A stretch of 64,000 bases of DNA from Rhynchopus sp. YZ270_cl-10 (GCA_964035575.1 OZ037839.1:682001-746000); one strand, 5' to 3'. Numbered from the stretch's first letter, positions 41,937 to 51,300 are shown. Notes: generated by a model not told the origin, from the letters alone. Program-made: numbers and translations.

Positions 41937-42195
41937 TCACGCACCTTCTGCTTTCTCGTCTTTCATTTCAGTGTCGTCGTCCTCATCCTCACGCATGTCG
42001 GCCATGAGCTTCACCCATGCCTCCTTGAAATGAGGATCTGCAGTGCCTGGTGTCTGTGCTGCCTGCTCAGCTTCGTCGATGAACTCAATCACGTCTGTGG
42101 GTTTGTGTTGAGAAGGGACAGAGGGAAGATGATCAGTGGGGTACATACCTTTCTGTACAGGCTCTTCGTTTGGGTGGCTTGTGGAAGATGCAGAT
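41937..42195 (-). CDS. 3' exons of a small acidic gene (partial)
   Basis: Two exons are proposed: 42149-42195 (acceptor CTTCACACAG) and 41937-42094, with a 54-bp intron (GTATGT to CCCACAG). The spliced frame reads SASSTSHPNEEPVQKDVIEF, then IDEAEQAAQTPGTADPHFKE, AWVKLMADMREDEDDDTEMK and DEKAEGA. The tail is helical and acidic. I do not recognise the family. A GTACGT at about 42285 could end an upstream exon, but the MITE at 42335-43189 lies directly beyond and no 5' exons were found, so the gene may be cut or the MITE may sit in an intron. Confidence 0.5.
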
Positions 42196-42334
42196 CTGTG
42201 TGAAGGGAAATTGGAAGATTTAAAAATAATTTTTAAAAACAAAATCATTGCGGGCAATTGATTGCAAACTTTCAAAATCTTAACGTACACTCTCTGTTGA
42301 TTCTAAAACGGGGGAGGGTAAAAAAGGCGTGAAA

Positions 42335-43189
42335 CACGTATGGCAAATGATAATATATTATGCGCTATTATGAGATCTCATAATACATGTGATATTATGC
42401 GCTATTATGTGCTATTATGTGCTATTATGTGCTATTATGCGCTATTATGCGCCAATTATGCGGCGTTATGCGCTCATTATGTGCCGTACCCCCCACCCCC
42501 CCACCCAAAAAAAGTCGCTCAGAAGTGGTCAAAAGTGCCCAAAACCGGGCGGAATTCGATTTTTGGGGTACAAATGGGCCTATGGTGTGGTTTTTATTGA
42601 CTTCAGGGGGGTTTCTTTGATTTATTACCTACTTCACGTTTTTTGACGGCTTAAGATACCTTGGGTGGGAAAACCTTTGGTACCAGGTGCTTGACACTTT
42701 TTGAAACATGGTTCTAAGTTCCACCAAGTCCCTCTAAACACCCCGAAACCGCCTGGGTACCCCTCGGGATAGGTTCTGGGGTGAAAATATGTGGCTTTGG
42801 GGGCTTTTCTGGCCCCTGGCTCACACTGAGGCGTGATGGATGTGTGAGTTGCTCTATCTACGAGGGGTGGGCAGGTACAAGTTGTATGTACATTTTTGAA
42901 AAAAGCAGATACGGGGCTTCTTGAGGCTCAAAACTGCTCAAAACCGGGCGCAGATGGATTTTTGGACATCTGAGGGTGGTATTTTCTGGTTTGGGGCATT
43001 GGGGTAGGGCACATAATGAGCACATAATGAGCACATAATAGCGCATAATCATTATGCGCTATTATGTGCTATTATGTGCTATTATGCGCTATTATGCATT
43101 ATGCGATTATTATGAGCGCGCATAATAGCGCATAATGATCTCATAATTTATTATGAGATCTCATAATAAATTATCATTTGCCATACGTG
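42335..43189. mobile_element. 855-bp MITE with 6-bp target duplication
   Basis: Ends CACGTATGGCAAATGATAAT and the inverse, flanked by direct repeats GTGAAA at 42329-42334 and 43190-43195. Both subterminal regions are made of TATTATGCGCTATTATG-like units and AGATCTCATAAT palindromes. The interior 42698-42816 carries a 118-bp stretch nearly identical to the arms of the 20-22 kb palindrome. Non-coding. Superfamily not assigned. Confidence 0.78.
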
Positions 43190-43195
43190 GTGAAA

Positions 43196-44553
43196 GGTAA
43201 ATTGGGGAAGAGGTTGAAAAGTTGGAACGCTTCCTCACCCCAGATCACACCATATGTCACAAGTGTCATGTCACAGGGTTTCCGCCAAGGGGGACCGGGG
43301 GGGACCCCCCCAATATTTTTCCCAGAAAAATCCGGATTTTTACAGGGGTTTGGGGGGGACCATGGCCCCCCCCAAGAAAAATGGGGTTTTGGAGGTTGTA
43401 GATGATCCCCCGTGGTCATGCGACCCCACCGTGCAGAGCATTTGGCTCGCTGTGCCAGAAGAAGTGGAAGAAAAAGGGGGTGGTGCACAGTCTGCAGACT
43501 AAGGATTGGGGGGTCGGGTAAGTAATTAATTAAATGGCTAGTCTGCACGGGGTTTCGTAACCAACAATACAGGCGAAAACGCCGTTATTTGCATTTTTGA
43601 GCCAATCCCAGTCAGTGGTGGGGTCAATCTGGAAAAATGGACAAAATTTTAATGACTTAAATTTTGGACAATATGAGCCCGGTCACTAATAGCTGGGGCC
43701 GATTTTCGGCCAAAAATTTCCTCAAAATCCGGGTTTGTAATATTGACTTCACCTTCGGTTACCCTACAGCGGGGGGTGAAGGAAGGTTGTGGAAAAGGGT
43801 CCTTATTTGCATTTTTGGGATCCGCCCGTGCAGTGGTGGGGTCAATCTCGAAAATTGGACAATTTTTTGACCACTTAAATTTTGAAAAATATGAGCCCGG
43901 TCACTAATACGTGGGGCCATTTTTCAAAAATATCGGGGTGGTATGGTAAGTAATTAAATGAAAAAATTAGTCTGCAGTCTGGTGGTGCAATCTTTTTAAA
44001 AAAGGGTAAAAGTAGCGTACCGTGCGCCTGCGGCGCTGTGTTGCTAGCTATGTGATATTGATATACTTCCATCGATACTTCCGTGCATTGCCCCTTTTTC
44101 TAAGGAGGCTTCGGTGCAAGGGACGGGTAGTTATTACATGTTCCCACTGCGGCACTGTAATGACTGTAGCACCATACAATAGAAAAAGCAACACCATCAC
44201 CCTCCACTCTCACAGGACCCCTTACCTTGTTAAGCTTCCACCCCCGACCTCCAAACAAACCACCTCTACCAGACACACAGCTGTGAAGCTTGACATGGCT
44301 GCTATCAAACCTGGTGCACCCTTCGCCTCTCCACTCTGTGGCCTGCAGGGAGGCGCGCGCGAAGCGCGCGACGACCGCTTTTGCGGGGAGAAAAATTTTT
44401 TTGGGGGGTCTTTTTGATGGTCCCCCCCAATTCCTGAAACCCCAAATCCTGGCGGAAACCCTGTGTCACCGAAAAAAAAAAAAAAAGGACGGATATCCTC
44501 GCTCCTTTTCCCATTTCCCTAGCATACCCAGAGGCGGAACCCTCAGCGTTCTT
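43196..44553. other. Intergenic with tandem-like repeat pair
   Basis: 43570-43720 and 43795-43960 are related direct copies (TTATTTGCATTTTTG, CAGTGGTGGGGTCAATCT, ATGAGCCCGGTCACTAATA). Part of the same repeat recurs inverted at 63605-63730. 43275-43390 and 44395-44465 are related C/G-rich stretches (GGGTTTCCGCC, TGGGGGGGACC). No gene is supported. Confidence 0.45.
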
Positions 44554-45830
44554 CTACACATCAGGGATAGTCTGCGAGGCCGGTGGCGGGCGGCCCTTTC
44601 TCTTCTTCATCACGAGCGGACCGACGGGCTGGTTCTGCCGCACGGTCTTGACCTCCACGACTGCGGACACGGGTTCGGGCTTGGGCTCGTGGCTGGGGAT
44701 CACGACGTCTTTGAGCCAAGGCATTTTTGCACCTTCGAGTGCACTGGGGCGGTAGGTGGGCTCGTTGCACATAAGGTCACGCACGCACTCGAGTGCCTCG
44801 ATGGGGACGGTGCCTTGCGCGGTGCTGGGGAACACAACACCGTCGGACATCTTGTGCTTCAGGTCCTGCAGCCTGCGTGTGCGCTCCTCCTGTGTGCGCC
44901 GCATGGGCTGGCGTGTCTGGTACGGCAGCTTCCCGGTCAACATCGCGTACGAGATGACACCGGCCGCGTAGACGTCTACCTTGTGCAGCTTGCTGCGTGA
45001 CGACAGGTAGGAGCGGTTGCCCTCCAGAATGCCGCACACACTCTCAAGCGCGAGGTACAGGTCTGCCCCGCACGGCGTGCAAGCAACCATCGGAGAAGAG
45101 CAGATGGACCCACCCGCATGCAAGTCGTGTGGCTGCGGCATGTTCGGTGCAGGGCTCTGCGGCAGCAGGTCCAGCCCCTGCATCGCGCCTCGTGGGCCAT
45201 GGTACTTCGCAAGGCCAAAGTTGATAACCTTAATGTGGTAGTCGGACCGGTCAATCAGAATGTTCTCCGGCCTGATGTCGCGATGCACAACAAAGTTGCC
45301 ATGAACGAAGTCGAGCGCAAGGAGAAGCTGCTTGAGGATGACCGCCGCCACGTCTGGCTGCAGCTTGCGGTTCTCGCGGATGAAGTGGTAGAGCTCGCCG
45401 CCCTGGCAGAGCTCCATGACCATGTAGATGGTATCGTTTGTGTGCACCACTTCGTACAGGCGGATAATGTTCTCGTGTTTCAGGTGCTTCAGCACTGCGA
45501 GCTCTACGAAGACGTGCTTGAGGGACTTTTGCGACGTGCATACGCGACGCTTCTCTATGGCCTTGATCGCAAGGGGGCCTGCAGGGACGTGCCCCAGGTG
45601 TTTCAGGTCCTTCTTCTCGTACCGCCGCACGATCCCGCACGACCCGCGCCCGAGCAGGCCAGGGTCCTGATCACCATCGACCGCAATCAGGTTGTACTCC
45701 TCCTCGATGTCGCCTAGCTTCCGCGCGTAGGGCTTGCCGGTCCCATCATGCTTCCCGAGACGCGTGTCAATATCTTTGATATCTGCCTCCAAGCAAACAG
45801 TCTCCGTGTGTCCCTGATGCGCAGCAATGA
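44554..45830 (-). other. Kinase domain of ANK4, DFG aspartate missing
   Basis: CAMK-like order: LLGRGSCGIVRRYEKKDL glycine loop, LAIKAIEK lysine (about residue 1845), MVMELCQGGELYHFIREN hinge, VVHRDIRPENILID (about 1943), then VINFGLAKY where DFG should be (about 1960). The activation segment carries a long insert, and CGADLYLALE stands in place of the C-G-T-P-x-Y-x-A-P-E pattern. Loss of the metal-binding Asp suggests a pseudokinase or weak kinase. Confidence 0.7.
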
Positions 45831-48800
45831 TAAGACACCTTCTGGAAACATCAACAGGTTGCTGCTCTGCTCCTGCATGTTGACGTGACTCTGCCATGTG
45901 TTCCCATGTCGCACGCATTGAGAGAAGTTTGTTGCGCAAGAGTTCCTTTTCTGCTGAATCTGTGCAATCAGTGAATCGCTGAATCAGTTCTTTCTGCACT
46001 TCCTCCTGCATGCTGACAACATCGCGCAGTGTGTTGGAAGCAGTTCTGTTTGTCAAATCTGTTCTGGAAACATCGGCATCAACAAGTTGCTGCTCTGCTT
46101 CTGCATGCTGACGTGACTCTGCCATGTGTTCCCATGTCGCACGCATTGAGAGAAGTGTGTTGCGCAAGAGTTCCTTTTCTGCTGGGTCTGTGCAATCAGT
46201 GAATCGCTGAATCAGTTCCTTCTGCACTTCCTCCTGCATGCTGACAACTCCACGAAGTGTGTTGGAACCTCTTGTGTTTGTCACATCTGTTCTGGAAACA
46301 TCGACATCAACAGGTTGCTGGTCTGCTCCTGCATGCTGACGTGACTCTGCCATGTGTTCCCATGTCGCACGCATTGAGAGAAGTGTGTTGCGCAAGAGTT
46401 CCTTTTCTGCTGGGTCTGTGCAATCAGTGAATCTCTGAATCAGCTCTTTCTGCACTTCCTCCTGCATGCTGACAACTCCACGAAGTGTGTAGGAGTCTCT
46501 TGTGTTTGTCACATCTGTTCTGGAAACATCGGCATCAACAGGTTGCTGCTCTGCTCCTGCATGCTGACGTGACTCTGCCATGTGTTCCCATGTCGCACGC
46601 ATTGAGAGAAGTGTGTTGCGCAAGAGTTCCTTCTCTGCTGAATCTGTGCAATCAGTGAATCGCTGAATCAGTTCTTTCTGCACTTCCTCCTGCATGCTGA
46701 CAACCCCACGCAGTGTGTTGGAGACTGTTCTGTTTGTAACGGAAACATCGGCATCAACAGGTTGTTGCTCTGCTCCTGCAGGCTGACGTGACTCTGCCAT
46801 GTGTTCCGCATCACCGTCCCAGTTCAACACAGGGGTGAAGGTGTCGTCACCCTGCGTCACCTCCAACTTCACATTCGACAGATGCTTTGTGTTCAAGGTA
46901 AAGTCCCAGGCACGGTGGTTCAGCACCAAATCCATTACACATTCCGCACGGAAGGTCTTCGTAGCAACGTCAGGGTCAATGCGGAGGCGGGTGTTTAAAG
47001 GGCACATCACCTGCGATGCGTCTGACGCCGTTCTTGGGTCCGTGGCCCAAGAGAAGTCACCGTTTTCGATGTTGTTCCCTTCTTGGTGCACTTCCTCCTG
47101 CATGTCTGCCAATTCACGCAGTGTGTTAGAACCTATTCTGTTTGTCACATCAGTTCTGGAAACACCAACATCAACAGGTTGCTGCTCTGCTCCTGCATGC
47201 TGACGTGACTCTGCCATGTGTTCCCATGTCGCACGCATTGAGAGAAGTTTGTCTGTGGATGGCCGTCCTTCAAACTTTTCAAGGTTCTTATCACATTCGG
47301 AGAACCCCACAGTCTGCTTCAACTCGGCAAATGAGAGAAGCTTTTCATGCGGATGGACGTCGGTCTTGAGCATCTCCAAGGCTTCTTTCATTGCACGGGC
47401 AGCTGCTGAGAGGAGAGTCACAGAGTACATCGCGATGTTGAAACCCATCTCCTCAAACCTCGACGGAGGCAGAAGTGGGGTTGACCCGGACTCGATGAGG
47501 TTTATCATTTTGTACCCCTTGACTTCAGCACATACCCTCGCCATTTCTACCTCGGTACCAGGCGCCTCGATGAAACAGATTTCTGCACCCAATTCATAGA
47601 AAAGGTTGGCACGGATGATCGCCTCATCAATACCATGGGTGCTACAGCTGTCCGTGCTTGCCACTATGACGAGGTCTTGCCCTCTGTCACGCAATGCGTC
47701 ACGCGCCTCACAAACATCACGCATCCGCTGAACTGCCTTATCACGTGAGATAACTGCCTTCCCTTTAACATGGATGCTACGTTTTGACGCGATTCGGTCA
47801 TCAACCATGATTCCTGCAAACCCTGCCTGCGCATATCCGGCAACCGTACGTTGTGCGGACAGCGCATTCCCAAACCCGGTGTTCGCATCGCCGATGACAG
47901 GGATGTTCACAGCAGCGCACGTACTGCGTCCTTGGTCAAGCATCTCGCCATAAGATATGAGTCCTGTGTCGGGAACACAGAGGCGAGCTGCGGAGACGCT
48001 GAAGCTACTCATCTGCGCTACCTCAAACCCAGCGTTCTCAATCAAACGCGCGCTGAACGCATCAAAGCAGCACGGCATCCGGTTCAACTTCCCAGACGCG
48101 AGCAGCGCACGCAGCTTATCCGCCGGGGTGCATGTGTTCATTGCAGGGACTTCCTTTCGAGACATTGTACAATCAGTGAATCGCTGAATCAGCTCTTTCT
48201 GCACTTCCTCCTGCATGCTGACAACTTGACGAAGTGTGTTGGAGCCTGTTCTGTTTGTCACATCTGTTCTGGAAACATCAACATCAACAGGTTGCTGGTC
48301 TGCTCCTGCAGGCTGACGTGACTCTGCCATGTGTTCCCATGTCGCACGCATTGAGAGAAGTTTGTTGCGCAAGAGTTCCTTTTCTGCTGAATCTGTGCAA
48401 TCAGTGAATCGCTGAATCAGTTCGTTCTGCACTTCCTCCTGCATGCTGACAACTCCACGCAGTGTGTTGGTGACAACTTGACGCAGTGTGTTGGAGTTAG
48501 TCGTATTCGTCACATCAATTCTGGAAACATCAACATCAACAGGTTGCTGCTCTGCTCCTGCATGCTGACGTGACTCTGCCATGTGTTCCCATGTCGCACG
48601 CATTGAGAGAAGTGTGTTGCGCAAGAGTTCCTTCTCTGCTGAATCTGTGCAATCAGTGAATCGCTGAATTAGTTCGTTCTGCACTTCCTCCTGCATGCTG
48701 ACAACTCCACGCAGTGTGTTGGAGCCTGTTCTGTTTGTCAAATCTGTTCTGGAAACATCGGCATCAACAGGTTGCTGCTCTGCTCCTGGATGCTGACGTG

Positions 48801-51105
48801 ACTCTGCCATGTGTTCCCATGTCGCACGTATTGAGAGAAGTTTGTTGCGCAAGAGTTCCTTTTCTGCTGAATCTGTGCAATCAGTGAATCGCTGAATCAG
48901 CTCTTTCTGCACTTCCTCCTGCATGCTGACAACTTGACGAAGTGTGTTGGAGCCTGTTCTGTTTGTCACATCTGTTCTGGAAACATCAACATCAACAGGT
49001 TGCTGGTCTGCTCCTGCAGGCTGACGTGACTCTGCCATGTGTTCCCATGTCGCACGCATTGAGAGAAGTTTGTTGCGCAAGAGTTCCTTTTCTGCTGAAT
49101 CTGTGCAATCAGTGAATCGCTGAATCAGTTCGTTCTGCACTTCCTCCTGCATGCTGACAACTCCACGCAGTGTGTTGGTGACAACTTGACGCAGTGTGTT
49201 GGAGTTAGTCGTATTCGTCACATCAATTCTGGAAACATCAACATCAACAGGTTGCTGCTCTGCTCCTGCATGCTGACGTGACTCTGCCATGTGTTCCCAT
49301 GTCGCACGTATTGAGAGAAGTTTGTTGCGCAAGAGTTCCTTTTCTGCTGAATCTGTGCAATCAGTGAATCGCTGAATCAGTTCTTTCTGCACTTCCTCCT
49401 GCATGCTGACAACTTGACGAAGTGTGTTGGATCCTGTTCTGTTTGTCACATCTGTTCTGGAAACATCAACATCAACAGGTTGCTGCTCTGCTCCTGCATG
49501 CTGACGTGACTCTGCCATGTGTTCCCATGTCGCACGCATTGAGAGAAGTGTGTTGCGCAAGAGTTCCTTCTCTGCTGAATCTGTGCAATCAGTGAATCGC
49601 TGAATTAGTTCGTTCTGCACTTCCTCCTGCATGCTGACAACTTGACGAAGTGTGACTTCAGCAGCAACAAGTGGAAGCTCCGGTGCGGAAAGGGACGTCG
49701 CCATGTGTTCCCAAGCAGCACGAATTGGTTCAAGTTTCTCGCGCAAGCGCTTCTTTGCTGCTGAATCCATTTGACTCAGTTCGCTGAGTGCTGCTGTGTT
49801 TGTCACATCTGCCTGGATGTCGGCAACGTCGGCATCAACGACGCCACCTGCCTGATCCACTTCCTGCTCCACGCCTACCATAAGATAACGCACAGTCTCC
49901 GTGCCTCCCTCTTCCGCAGCAGAAATCAGACATGTCACCTTTTGTATTTTGTGTTTTTGTCTGGTCCCTGCAACAGCTTCAAAGTGCTGTGATAGCTCCT
50001 CGATATGTTCTGTGACACGCAGTTCCGCACCAGCTTCCACCAACAGATTCACAATGTCGCGGTTCTCTCCCATGCACGCACAGACAAGAGGCGAAGGTCC
50101 TCTGTCGTCCCATTTCTCGATGCGTGCACCTGAATCAATGAGCTCCTGCACCTTAGCTGCATATGATTTGGGGTAACGCGCTGCTGCATCGAAACGGATA
50201 TTGCCATTGCCCTGTATATGCAGCCGTGCACCCGCTTCTAGCAACATCCTCACCATCAGGACCTGACCCGCCCGACAAGCCATCATCAGAGGCGAACAGA
50301 CCAACTCGCTCTTTGCTTCCACGTCTGCACCTGCATCAACGAGCAAGTGCATCACAGCTGCATGTGTGCTCCATACATCTGTACGTGGATCCGACTCAGC
50401 CTCATCATCAGTGAGTACCTCCACCACAGACTCAGTGTCATTGTTGTCCACTACGTGGTGCAACGCAGTCCAGTGCTCAGCATCAACGAGGTCCACACCC
50501 ACCTCTGGCATGCACAGAAGGCTTTTCACAATCGTCGTAAATCCACCAGCAGACGCAATCATGAGACATGTCTCGCCATCTCGGTCTCTTGCATCCACAT
50601 CCGCACCTGCTCGAACCAGTACCTTCACAGCATCATTCGCGTATGAGTTGCAACTAAACAGCAGAGGCGAGAGCCCCATGGCATCCTTTTTCTCAATGTC
50701 TGCCCCTGCATCAATGAGCACCTGCACCACATCTGCATGGTTTTTACCAAGTGCCGCGCACAACGCAGTTGTTTCGTACTGCCCACCTACCTGATCCACA
50801 TCCACCTGCCCCAAGTCCACAAGATAGCGCACAGTCTCCGTATGTCCCCCACGCGAAGTAGCGATAAGACACGTGTCGTCGTTCTTGTCTGTAACACGCA
50901 CTTCCGCACCAGCTTGCACCAACACCTTCACAATGTCGAGGCACCCTTCCATGCACGCAAGGAGAAGAGGCGTACGTCCATCAGAGTCCTTTTCCTCAAT
51001 GTCTGCCCCTGCATCAATGAGCACCTGCACCACATCTGCACGTCCTGTCTCCACTGCCTCGTGCAACGTAGTGTTGCTGTGGCTGCCTGTGTGTGGCCCA
51101 GACAT
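44554..51105 (-). CDS. ANK4: ankyrin, 12 coiled units, captured domains, kinase
   Basis: One open frame of 2183 codons. I chose the ATG at 51105 (MSGPHTGSHSNTTLHEAVE) because it lines up with the ANK2 start and upstream DNA; an in-frame ATG at 51213 is possible. Residues 12-470 are ankyrin repeats, including the family-invariant AKSELVCSPLMMACRAGQ region. Then come the linker and about 12 coiled units (MQEEVQ..ELIQRFTDC..LLSMRATWEHMAES). Unit 7 is split by a PEP mutase-like domain (residues about 980-1284), and unit 8 has its core replaced by an unidentified segment (about 1340-1432). After unit 12 an ankyrin scrap (CLIIAAHQGHTETVC) passes straight into a CAMK-like kinase (about 1790-2130) and the natural-looking end PPPASQTIPDV. 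Two stretches of about 380 bp (near 48180-48560 and 48880-49265) are almost identical, a higher-order duplication. The layout suggests a scaffold with swapped effectors. Expression and function are unknown. Confidence 0.78.
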   Translation of the reverse strand: MSGPHTGSHSNTTLHEAVETGRADVVQVLIDAGADIEEKDSDGRTPLLLACMEGCLDIVKVLVQAGAEVRVTDKNDDTCLIATSRGGHTETVRYLVDLGQVDVDQVGGQYETTALCAALGKNHADVVQVLIDAGADIEKKDAMGLSPLLFSCNSYANDAVKVLVRAGADVDARDRDGETCLMIASAGGFTTIVKSLLCMPEVGVDLVDAEHWTALHHVVDNNDTESVVEVLTDDEAESDPRTDVWSTHAAVMHLLVDAGADVEAKSELVCSPLMMACRAGQVLMVRMLLEAGARLHIQGNGNIRFDAAARYPKSYAAKVQELIDSGARIEKWDDRGPSPLVCACMGENRDIVNLLVEAGAELRVTEHIEELSQHFEAVAGTRQKHKIQKVTCLISAAEEGGTETVRYLMVGVEQEVDQAGGVVDADVADIQADVTNTAALSELSQMDSAAKKRLREKLEPIRAAWEHMATSLSAPELPLVAAEVTLRQVVSMQEEVQNELIQRFTDCTDSAEKELLRNTLLSMRATWEHMAESRQHAGAEQQPVDVDVSRTDVTNRTGSNTLRQVVSMQEEVQKELIQRFTDCTDSAEKELLRNKLLSIRATWEHMAESRQHAGAEQQPVDVDVSRIDVTNTTNSNTLRQVVTNTLRGVVSMQEEVQNELIQRFTDCTDSAEKELLRNKLLSMRATWEHMAESRQPAGADQQPVDVDVSRTDVTNRTGSNTLRQVVSMQEEVQKELIQRFTDCTDSAEKELLRNKLLSIRATWEHMAESRQHPGAEQQPVDADVSRTDLTNRTGSNTLRGVVSMQEEVQNELIQRFTDCTDSAEKELLRNTLLSMRATWEHMAESRQHAGAEQQPVDVDVSRIDVTNTTNSNTLRQVVTNTLRGVVSMQEEVQNELIQRFTDCTDSAEKELLRNKLLSMRATWEHMAESRQPAGADQQPVDVDVSRTDVTNRTGSNTLRQVVSMQEEVQKELIQRFTDCTMSRKEVPAMNTCTPADKLRALLASGKLNRMPCCFDAFSARLIENAGFEVAQMSSFSVSAARLCVPDTGLISYGEMLDQGRSTCAAVNIPVIGDANTGFGNALSAQRTVAGYAQAGFAGIMVDDRIASKRSIHVKGKAVISRDKAVQRMRDVCEARDALRDRGQDLVIVASTDSCSTHGIDEAIIRANLFYELGAEICFIEAPGTEVEMARVCAEVKGYKMINLIESGSTPLLPPSRFEEMGFNIAMYSVTLLSAAARAMKEALEMLKTDVHPHEKLLSFAELKQTVGFSECDKNLEKFEGRPSTDKLLSMRATWEHMAESRQHAGAEQQPVDVGVSRTDVTNRIGSNTLRELADMQEEVHQEGNNIENGDFSWATDPRTASDASQVMCPLNTRLRIDPDVATKTFRAECVMDLVLNHRAWDFTLNTKHLSNVKLEVTQGDDTFTPVLNWDGDAEHMAESRQPAGAEQQPVDADVSVTNRTVSNTLRGVVSMQEEVQKELIQRFTDCTDSAEKELLRNTLLSMRATWEHMAESRQHAGAEQQPVDADVSRTDVTNTRDSYTLRGVVSMQEEVQKELIQRFTDCTDPAEKELLRNTLLSMRATWEHMAESRQHAGADQQPVDVDVSRTDVTNTRGSNTLRGVVSMQEEVQKELIQRFTDCTDPAEKELLRNTLLSMRATWEHMAESRQHAEAEQQLVDADVSRTDLTNRTASNTLRDVVSMQEEVQKELIQRFTDCTDSAEKELLRNKLLSMRATWEHMAESRQHAGAEQQPVDVSRRCLIIAAHQGHTETVCLEADIKDIDTRLGKHDGTGKPYARKLGDIEEEYNLIAVDGDQDPGLLGRGSCGIVRRYEKKDLKHLGHVPAGPLAIKAIEKRRVCTSQKSLKHVFVELAVLKHLKHENIIRLYEVVHTNDTIYMVMELCQGGELYHFIRENRKLQPDVAAVILKQLLLALDFVHGNFVVHRDIRPENILIDRSDYHIKVINFGLAKYHGPRGAMQGLDLLPQSPAPNMPQPHDLHAGGSICSSPMVACTPCGADLYLALESVCGILEGNRSYLSSRSKLHKVDVYAAGVISYAMLTGKLPYQTRQPMRRTQEERTRRLQDLKHKMSDGVVFPSTAQGTVPIEALECVRDLMCNEPTYRPSALEGAKMPWLKDVVIPSHEPKPEPVSAVVEVKTVRQNQPVGPLVMKKRKGRPPPASQTIPDV
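46809..47088 (-). other. Unidentified beta-rich insert in ANK4
   Basis: About 92 residues replace the middle of a coiled unit in frame. They read NNIENGDFSWATDPRTASD, then LNTRLRIDPDVATKTFRAEC, VMDLVLNHRAWDFTLNTKHL and LEVTQGDDTFTPVLNWDGDA. The alternating pattern resembles the N-terminal beta domain of M1 aminopeptidases/LTA4 hydrolase, but this is weak. Confidence 0.4.
47252..48165 (-). other. PEP mutase/isocitrate lyase-like domain in ANK4
   Basis: About 304 residues, the usual length of the PEP mutase/methylisocitrate lyase family. It begins at a methionine (MSRKEVPAMNTCTPADKLR) exactly where the coiled unit breaks off. Recognisable features are MPCCFDAFSARLIENAGFEV, PVIGDANTGFGNALSAQRTV, QAGFAGIMVDDRIASKRSIH, LVIVASTDSCSTHGIDEAI and GAEICFIEAPGTEVEMARV. 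The family's KRCGH loop reads KRSIH and the ARTD strand reads ASTD, so classical lyase activity is doubtful. It lacks its own stop and returns in frame to the second half of the unit (STDKLLSMRATW). Confidence 0.75.
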
Positions 51106-51300
51106 TACTTGTGTGTCGTTGCTGTGTCTTATGTTGTGTGTCTGTGAGTGGTGGAGTAACGTTACTCTTTGTGAAGAGGTGTGTGGACAGAGGAGGGGAC
51201 AAGCACCCGGCATCACGCAGTATGGCTTCACTGTGCAACTGCAGTGAAGGACGCCTCCAAATGAGATATGCGTTCTTCGGGATATTTCATGAGTCTTTAC
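51106..51300 (-). promoter_or_regulatory. ANK4 upstream region, shared with ANK2
   Basis: Matches 12819-12985 with scattered differences. Contains the perfect 12-bp palindrome AGTAACGTTACT at 51155-51166. The match stops near 51299, marking the duplication edge. Confidence 0.55.

Noticed and set aside
51106-51231. ANK4 start upstream of 51105
   Set aside because: 51231 is GTG; 51213 is ATG, but that region is the shared non-coding upstream DNA, which is in another frame relative to ANK2.
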